Source of the DNA: Adineta steineri | Taxonomy: Eukaryota; Rotifera; Eurotatoria; Adinetida; Adinetidae | NCBI GenBank assembly: GCA_905250115.1 | Contig: CAJNOI010000025.1 | Location: 1-64,000, forward strand | Direction: 5' to 3' | DNA: 64,000 nucleotides | Shown: positions 57,408 to 64,000 of the stretch, piece by piece | Layout: every line of letters starts with the position of its first letter | Numbering within the stretch: the first letter of the stretch is position 1 | Notes under the pieces: generated by a model | What the model saw: the letters and a program-made list of their open reading frames with translations, nothing else | Databases searched by the model: none | Told to the model about the DNA's origin: nothing | Made by a program: the position numbers and the translations under genes

Positions 57408-57718
57408 ATTAAGAACATCCATATGCATATTGTACATATTGAACATATAATGAGTTTCGAAGATGATTTTCCAGATGCTTTTAATTACAATTATATTGAT
57501 TCGGCCCTCGATAATTTATATGGATTTTTAGACTACTTAGTTTATATCAAAAGTAATAATTATATATATATATATTTGTCATACTCTATCTTTTTGTTTT
57601 GCTAGAAAAAATGAAATTAGTTCCATGTAAATCATTCCATATTACATCGATCGATAGATTTCACTTTGATGATGAACATAATGATACAATTTATCGATGT
57701 TATTCGACATGGGTGTAG
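57408..57718 (+). pseudogene. Gene fragment, duplicated unit 1
   Basis: Two exon-like pieces (57408-57552, 57606-57718) split by a 53 bp intron: FEDDFPDAFNYNYIDSALDN, LYGFLDYLVYIK, then KMKLVPCKSFHIT and RFHFDDEHNDTIYRCYS. The frame runs to a stop inside the following foldback, so the natural end has been replaced. No family is recognised. Its sister copy is at 57961-58267. Confidence 0.6.
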
Positions 57719-57795
57719 GTGTGATTATGCGATGCATATAGTACTCATACTCACACCCATACCCATACCCAGACCCAGACCCACACCCTCAAGAC
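57709..57795. repeat. TGTGGG-type foldback between duplicated units
   Basis: TGGGTGTAGGTGTGA, the shared loop GATGCATATAGTACTCATAC, then CACACCCATACCCATACCC and CCACACCCTCAAGA. The C-rich arm is expanded. Confidence 0.85.
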
Positions 57796-57960
57796 TTGTA
57801 GTTAAGATGCAAAAATCACGAATAAAAGTATAATTATATAACTAATGAACAGTGCCATATATTTAATAAATGGAAATTAATATACTTGTACTGTTATCAA
57901 TGGTAACAAATATAATCAGAATACCATATAATAGAATTTTGAACGAAATTTCTTGTTTAG

Positions 57961-58267
57961 ATGAAGAACATTAGTGTACAATATCGAATCATGAACAACT
58001 TTTTAATTTACAAGATCAATTTCCAAATTTGTATGACTATGAATATATTGAGTATGTTCTCAACGATTTATATGAATTTTTTGACTACTTAATTGATATG
58101 AAAAGTAATAATTATATATATACATATATATATTTATCATAATTTTTGTTTTTATTTTCCTAGAAAAATTTAAATTAGTTCGTTGTCAATCACTCCATAT
58201 CGTATCATTCAACAAATTCGATTTTGATGATAACGATGATGGAGCACTATTAATTTTATGTTGTTAG
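57961..58267 (+). pseudogene. Gene fragment, duplicated unit 2
   Basis: Same two-piece layout as unit 1 (57961-58104, 58164-58267; intron 59 bp): LQDQFPNLYDYEYIEYVLND, LYEFFDYLIDMK, then KFKLVRCQSLHIV and FDFDDNDDGALLILCC with its own stop. Flanking non-coding DNA (GAACAGTGCC, ATGGTAA) is also shared, showing that a whole segment was duplicated. No family is recognised and no start codon is secure; it could be the 3' end of a real gene. Confidence 0.6.
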
Positions 58268-58888
58268 TCTATCATAATTCAATGAAATTCTTATAGGAAA
58301 TATTTGTATAAAAACTTTTATGTCAATACTTACTTAATAAATAATTTTTCTTCTTCTTAAAGCATAATATGTTCTATCTCGGATGTAAATATCGTCATGC
58401 AGACATTTATTTCCTTACGAGATTTTAAATGAAAACAAACCAACTATCATTTGCTTTGACTATTGATTAATTTGATAGAGTAACAACATAAAATATTGTA
58501 ATTTAATATATCATAATTATGTCTTCAATTGTCTGTTTTGTTTCGTATAGTCGATAGAATGTTTGAAAAATATCATACTGCTAATTAAGAGTTTTATCTT
58601 TTATTCTACCTCTTACGTTTCAAGGTTGATTATTTATTCATTCTCGTTTACACACATACACATTACAAATCAATCATGCCAGAAAATATAATAGATGATA
58701 TTAAGTGAATGAAATCCGAACAAAAAGTTCATAAGAGAATCGGTAGGATTTTGGGCGAATGCAACTTAATTTTTCTTTCTTGTTCTGATTGCTAAAATAA
58801 AAAGCTTCATATAGAATGTTGATTCTTCCTTATTTATTACTATAAAAATCTACTTTACTATACAGAAAAAATAAGAACTAGTTTATTC
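58268..58888. other. Intergenic, no gene seen
   Basis: AT-rich; no domain, RNA or foldback recognised. Confidence 0.6.
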
Positions 58889-59938
58889 TCAAATGATATT
58901 ATTACAATTGATTTGTTGATTTCCAGGTACAGCTGATGGAAGCCGTGTTTCGCCACTATTTATGTGTACACGATTTTGATGTGGATATATATATTGCCGA
59001 AGAAACTTCTGAAGTTCCTTGCGAAAAACCGTACCAGACAATGTAAAGAAATAAAAACTACTTGAATGAGCAAAGAATGTCATTCCACCAAGAGTTTTAC
59101 TTGCTAAATTTTCTTGAGCAAGTCGAAGTTTATCTTTAACTACATTTGCAGTGAATGTTACATAAAGTTGAATAATTGATTGTGGTAGAGTAGTAATAAC
59201 AATGACAAATACTTGAGCCGCTAACATACTTAACAATTGACTATCTGTACGTCGAGTAATTCGATCGTTTTTCGTTACTCTTGCAACTGCTTGACGACGT
59301 TGACGAATATTGTTTAATGTAAGAAAACCAAAAAGAATCATTAAAAACGATGGACAAAGTGAATATAAAGTCATATACCAAATTGCAAGAAATACCCGAT
59401 GAATATCATTATTTGATATACAATTAGGTACTCTATTTCCTAATTGATTATTCGAATATGTTATATTCATATAAATAATCATATGACTATATAAAATGGG
59501 TATTAAAATAATAATAATTCCACTGGTTATTTTTGCTATTTTTAATGAACTTAATCGTCGGATATGAGATTTTGCTGAACTATGTATATATCGATCAATA
59601 CATGCTAATGTAATTAACCAACAAGATATTGTACGGATTGAATAGAAAGCAAAATATTCTACTTTACAAATGCCAACATTATAAAAACCTAGATCTATAT
59701 TGAAGCTATTGGAAAGAATACGAACAGGTATGACAATAAGTACTACAAACAAATTAAAATATGTTGATGATAAGAAATAAAATGAACATGGTTCACGACA
59801 TAAAGCTGGTCGTGTAAAAACAATAATATTTAAAAATAGACCAATGATACCTATTGTAAATGCAATACATAATAGAATAAGAACAATTGTTGTTGTTGCT
59901 AGAGTTAATTGATTGATTGTCACATCGGCTGATGACAT
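58889..59938 (-). CDS. Single-exon seven-transmembrane receptor (rhodopsin-like, bdelloid type)
   Basis: 349 residues, seven hydrophobic segments. TM1 carries GLFLNIIVFTRP (conserved Asn), TM2 is followed by a Cys loop (GICKVEYFAFYS), and TM3 ends LACIDRYIHSS, with DRY intact. A basic third loop (RQRRQAVARVTKNDR, then RRTDSQLLSMLAAQV) is typical of G-protein coupling. The tail has FYFFTLSGTVFRKELQKF, shared in form with the receptor at 45164-46138. Ligand unknown. The start has an acceptor (TTCTAACTTTAG) 6 nt upstream. The protein is intronless, as is its relative, and stands alone between gene-free stretches. Confidence 0.9.
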   Translation of the reverse strand: MSSADVTINQLTLATTTIVLILLCIAFTIGIIGLFLNIIVFTRPALCREPCSFYFLSSTYFNLFVVLIVIPVRILSNSFNIDLGFYNVGICKVEYFAFYSIRTISCWLITLACIDRYIHSSAKSHIRRLSSLKIAKITSGIIIILIPILYSHMIIYMNITYSNNQLGNRVPNCISNNDIHRVFLAIWYMTLYSLCPSFLMILFGFLTLNNIRQRRQAVARVTKNDRITRRTDSQLLSMLAAQVFVIVITTLPQSIIQLYVTFTANVVKDKLRLAQENLASKTLGGMTFFAHSSSFYFFTLSGTVFRKELQKFLRQYIYPHQNRVHINSGETRLPSAVPGNQQINCNNII

Positions 59939-61554
59939 TTTAATCTAAAGTTAGAAAGTTATGTTTGTTAATTTATTATTTATCGAAATTGTGTAATATG
60001 GGATAGATTCGATAAGAAGTCTTTTTATTAAGTTCTATGTATTGTATGTGAATAGAAATATATGTCTAATCTGTAGGAAATTCTTCGTTTTGGTTATTTT
60101 ATATGATATTGATAGTGTGACAATTACGTCTTTAATCTTTATTTTAGATGATATATTAACGATAATTAGGATGTCTGCTGCTCAAAATCTCGTCTGATAG
60201 AAACTTAAAGGTCAAAAGTATCACAAAAGACGTCATAAAAAACCGATTAAGTACATACTATTTTCTTTCAATACCTAACAAAAAATGCAATTATTTAACT
60301 ATACGCTTCCAATATCTCGAGATTTTTTGTATTAAACGAGGAACTTATTTAATATGTCTAGCTGACGTATTTTATATTATCTACAAAGAAAAAATATCAA
60401 AAGAAAATAAACTAACTAATTCTAATATATTTTCTTTCATCTATATTTTTTGGCGTAAAAAATTATACGTCTGACAGATAAGCAATTATACAGATGTGCA
60501 CAGCAAGTGTTTGAAGATTTCCTTATATTTAAGTCTAATGAGCGTTCTTAAAATATGTTTTTTTACTAGATAATATCATCATTGCAAATGGATTTTGAGT
60601 GCATATTAGTCCTATTCATATCTGTTATATATATATATATATATCAAATAATCTTAAATCTATATTAAGTCTAACAATATAGTTGAGTGTTATAAACTTG
60701 TCATCTTCATCTATTTCTCATGCTCAATCTTTCAACAAAAAAAACATATTTATAATAATAAACATATTTAAATAGATTAATATAACACCTATATCTACAA
60801 TTTAATCAGAATTAATATATTTAAATATAATGTTATTTTCAAATATATCTATTATACTAATGAAAATGATGCATAAGAGAAATGATTTTATTTTTTTCTA
60901 TTTTAAATAAAGACTTTCTCTAACAAGATATACATTAATGATGAATACTTACATTTTCTACCTCGACTTTTTCTTTTCTTCTAATTATATATTACAATTC
61001 GTATCAAAATCATACTTGTTTGTAATTATAGTGAATATACTCTTGGCAAGGTAAATATGAGTTGTTCTGTGCTTCAAGATTCATCTATTTTCTCAAGATC
61101 TTTTGAAGTATTTCACAAGTTTAGTATATTTTTCTATCTTTTCTTTGTATTTTTTTCTTTATCTACTTTCTTTAAATATTTATTTTCTTCTTTTCTGCTA
61201 ACCAAATGACGAAGAAAATAATTTATCAGATGGTGCATCTCTCTTTTCACTTTTTTGCTTGACGTCATTCTATCGTGCATACAATTATTCTGTTCTGCCT
61301 ATTACATATGGTGGATATAATGAGGTAGCGTTCTCAAAAACAAAAGATAAAATGTAAAGTTTAATTCTAATAAAATAGTAATGGAATCCTAATCAAGCAT
61401 AATTGAAGTTGCCTACAAAGATTTTCTATGACGTATAAAAAGTAATACAATAGATTAATGTGTATAAAATCATGCAACTATTTATATGGAGATATTTCTG
61501 TCATATAAATAAATTTTCTCTTGCATAAGTACTATGAAAGATCGATGCAATGAA
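59939..61554. other. Gene-free 1.6 kb
   Basis: AT-rich with a (TA)n tract near 60627-60645. No ORF or RNA recognised. Confidence 0.6.
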
Positions 61555-61636
61555 TCTTGAGGGTGCGGGTGAAGGTTAGGGTGGGATGTAAATGGGTGGA
61601 GAATAACGACACTCACACCCGCCTCCACCCTCAAGA
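61555..61636. repeat. TGTGGG-type foldback element (well preserved)
   Basis: TCTTGAGGGTGCGGGTGAAGG faces CACCCGCCTCCACCCTCAAGA; perfect 11 bp termini. Confidence 0.88.
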
Positions 61637-61759
61637 CTGATCCTAATTGGTGTTGTTTCAAAGGTTGCTAATCATAGTGCCAATAGAAAGAAGAGAAGAA
61701 AATCAAATTTGTTGATTTTATTTGAAAAAAACTATAAAAAAAACTTGTGATAAATTTCA

Positions 61760-63120
61760 TTATATGTTCATTTTAAAACCTTTCTTGATATGTCCAATTT
61801 TTAATAATCTTGTTTTTCCTTCTAATGAAAAATGATTTTCATATAAATCAAGTTGTCGCAATTTCTTATTGTCATGAATCATTTTCTCAAGATTATCAAG
61901 ACATTTATCATCTAAGCAATTACCAGATAAACTCAGTAATTCAATTGTTGATTTATTATTGTCTATTGCATTTAAAAAAACTTCCATTCCTCTATTTTCA
62001 ATGCAATTATAACCAAGATGAAGATCTTTTAATGTTCGATTTTCACGAACCATTTCAGCTAATGATTGTACACCTAAATTTGCTATATTATTCGATTCTA
62101 AATCCAAAACTTCAAGTGTACTATTAATCATTAATGCTTTTGCTAAAAAGTCTACACCTATGGAACCAATTTGATTTCCTTTTAAACATAATCGTTTAAG
62201 AATAAGATTTGAGCGTATTGCATTTGCTAACAATTCAATTCCATTTGATTCAATTAAATTATTACTTAAATTTAATACTAAGCATTGTTTGCGAATGATT
62301 GCATGACGAATAATAAAAGGAATATCAAAATTATTTAATCGTAAATCAATCAAATTAATTGTTGAATTAATAGGACATTGAGAAAGTATCGTCTCAAGAC
62401 GTGGATTGCTATTAACGGTCGGATCTAAAATGATAAGAGTGGTAATACATTAGATATATATGTTCAATTAATTTACTTGATAATATTTGCATAAGTTTCA
62501 TTCTTTCATTGAGTTGTTTACAATCACCTTCACGTCGAAGATCAGTCGTTTTCAAGTGTTTCAATACATTTGTTTGTTGTGAACAAACAGTTTTCAAATA
62601 AATCCATACGATTCTGATAATCTGTATGTTGGTTTTCATATTGCTGCATTCGAACAGTAAGATTATTGATTGTACTCATTAAATGTGTGAGAACTGGTCG
62701 CATAACTTCATACGAACATGTCGATAAATGTGCAGTTAATTGATCTCGAGGTCCTTGCCAAGGACATTTAAGATCTACAGCTAAACAGGCTGTAAATGTT
62801 TTCAAACAATATCGATTTGAATGTTCATCAAAATTGCCTCGTTGAATATTTGTTTGTCGACAAGCTTTACATTGAACAAGAAGACGATCAAGTATATCAA
62901 AAACAACACGATTCGTTGGATATAAACCTTCATTTGTCATTGGCTTTTTACTACATGCAGAACATCGATCACTTGTTTCTAACCATTTTGTAATACATGA
63001 TCGACAAAAAGTATGATCACATACTGTTGAACAAGGATTTGTATATGGATCTGAACAAATAAGAAATTTTAAACTAACATCAATCGAAGATTCGTCTATA
63101 TATTCATAATTATACGCCAT
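61760..63120 (-). pseudogene. RING-finger/LRR protein with frameshift and missing zinc ligand
   Basis: Exons 62477-63120 and 61760-62424 (intron 52 bp). The N-terminus is a TRAF-type RING: FLICSDPYTNPC, CDHTFCRSCITKWL, DRCSACSKKP. The first zinc Cys is replaced by Phe (FLIC instead of CxxC). TRAF-like zinc segments follow (CKACRQTN, CPWQGPRDQLTAHLSTC) with a coiled coil. After about 190 residues the frame shifts by one base near 62545: one frame ends in CIETLEND-stop, while the other continues as DLRREGDCKQLNERMKLMQI into the intron and then in phase into about six RI-type LRRs (LVLNLSNNLIESNGIELLAN, LEVLDLESNNIANLGVQSLA). An intact version would be a TRAF-RING E3-like protein with LRRs. The frameshift may be real or a base error; the Cys loss is independent of it. 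Confidence 0.82.
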
Positions 63121-64000
63121 TTTATGATTTTTTCTTTACCTTTGAAAATTGTGCAAGTAAAGCATTTCCTCCAAGTATATATGATATCATTGTAAACCTT
63201 TATACGTTGGGTTTTTTCACATATATGTCACTAAGAGTTTTAAATTACATACACCCAACATTTGGGTGAGGGTGTGGATGCATGAGGGAATAATATCTGT
63301 GTTAAACTTACATCCGCAGCCATCCACATCTCGTTAATGCGTCGCTGATGAATTATGTTGTGGTAGATGTTGAACCTCTTCAATCTTATCTTTCTAATAT
63401 CGAAACGCACACTTTCCCATCTTGTTTGTTCTACTGGACAGTAATTTTAGTAATGAATCATTTTGCTATCAGTATAATATAGATTAAAAAGAAAACAAAA
63501 CTTTAACATTTTTGTTATTGTATGTGATATAGTTATGTTGCGAAAGAGATGAATCTAAGTGATGTCTTTATTTCTCATTTCCTTTAATTTACCCATACTG
63601 AAATACAAAGAATTGAAACCTAGAAGATTGAAGAATTATAATAACTGGCGTTGTTTTACGATTAAAATTATGTGAAAAACATTTAATATCAATGCTGTCT
63701 GTGCCATATTCACAATATAATATTTCTGTTTAACGCATTATGTTACGAAAAGAACAATTTCAAATAAAATTTAGAAAATATGACCTAGCAGATTACTTTG
63801 TAATAAGTTAATGAAAGTATGTGTATTGTACACACCCGAAAGTTCATGCAAATTTTATGTTTTGATCGAAAAAGAATTTGTTTATAGAAAACAGATCAAT
63901 AGTAAATGCTTAAATAACACATGAAAGACAATGAAAATATCTTCGATTGTAAAATCTATTAAAGAGAATAATATCTAAACTAGGACATTTGACCGAATTC
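63121..64000. other. Gene-free end of window with one foldback
   Basis: No ORF of note. A diverged foldback lies at 63261-63333. Confidence 0.55.
63261..63333. repeat. TGTGGG-type foldback element (degenerate)
   Basis: TTTGGGTGAGGGTGTGGATG faces CCGCAGCCATCCACATCTCG; the terminal CTTGAG motif is lost. Confidence 0.65.

Overview
The window looks like nuclear DNA of a bdelloid rotifer. It is AT-rich and has compact genes with many introns of about 45-60 bp. Single-exon seven-helix receptors, LRR/RING proteins and apple-domain proteins of the kind common in bdelloids are present. Short foldback sequences built from TGTGGG-like units, the telomeric repeat reported for bdelloids, are scattered through the gene-poor parts. 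The genus cannot be decided from the sequence alone. Two blocks of exactly 100 N (15572-15671 and 28648-28747) are scaffold gaps of arbitrary length.

Layout. 1-10.2 kb is gene-poor: a stretched apple-domain membrane-protein gene with foldback elements in its introns, a broken NADPH-oxidase gene, and a small secreted apple-domain protein. 11-15.3 kb is a tight row of four minus-strand genes: an XRCC4-like gene lacking its 5' half, a RING-between-RING E3 ligase, a zinc-finger membrane protein and nicotinamide riboside kinase. 15.4-19 kb holds a gap, tandem repeats and foldbacks. 19-26.1 kb is one very large SAM-domain GTPase of the interferon-induced very-large-GTPase (VLIG/GVIN) type. 26.8-29 kb has an LRR protein, more foldbacks and the second gap.

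29-50 kb is the gene-dense core and has no foldbacks. It holds BRI3, a decayed FAD monooxygenase, a GT25 glycosyltransferase, a TIM-barrel isomerase-like protein, a PAQR receptor, endonuclease III (NTHL1), a disordered protein, MRPL32, STOML1, TMEM42, FEM1, a 7TM receptor and a ZZ-finger carboxylic-acid-reductase-like enzyme. 50-64 kb is gene-poor again: a four-TM protein, a 1.4 kb element with long inverted termini, a foldback-linked tandem duplication, a second 7TM receptor and a damaged RING-LRR gene.

Genes working together. Several same-strand neighbours sit only 67-211 bp apart. Many start codons have a consensus 3' splice acceptor 0-20 nt upstream that no visible upstream exon explains. 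This fits spliced-leader trans-splicing and operon-like transcription, which is known in rotifers. The clearest cases are XRCC4-RBR-zinc finger-NMRK1 and TMEM42-STOML1-MRPL32. In the second, the TMEM42 and STOML1 reading frames overlap by 41 nt. Two DNA-repair genes (XRCC4, NTHL1) are present.

Most unusual items: the telomere-like foldback family; the SAM-GTPase with an altered P-loop; the ZZ-adenylation-carrier-reductase fusion; the headless XRCC4 next to a gap whose far edge recurs inverted at the window start; the overlapping TMEM42/STOML1 genes; and the 54.1-55.5 kb inverted-repeat element.
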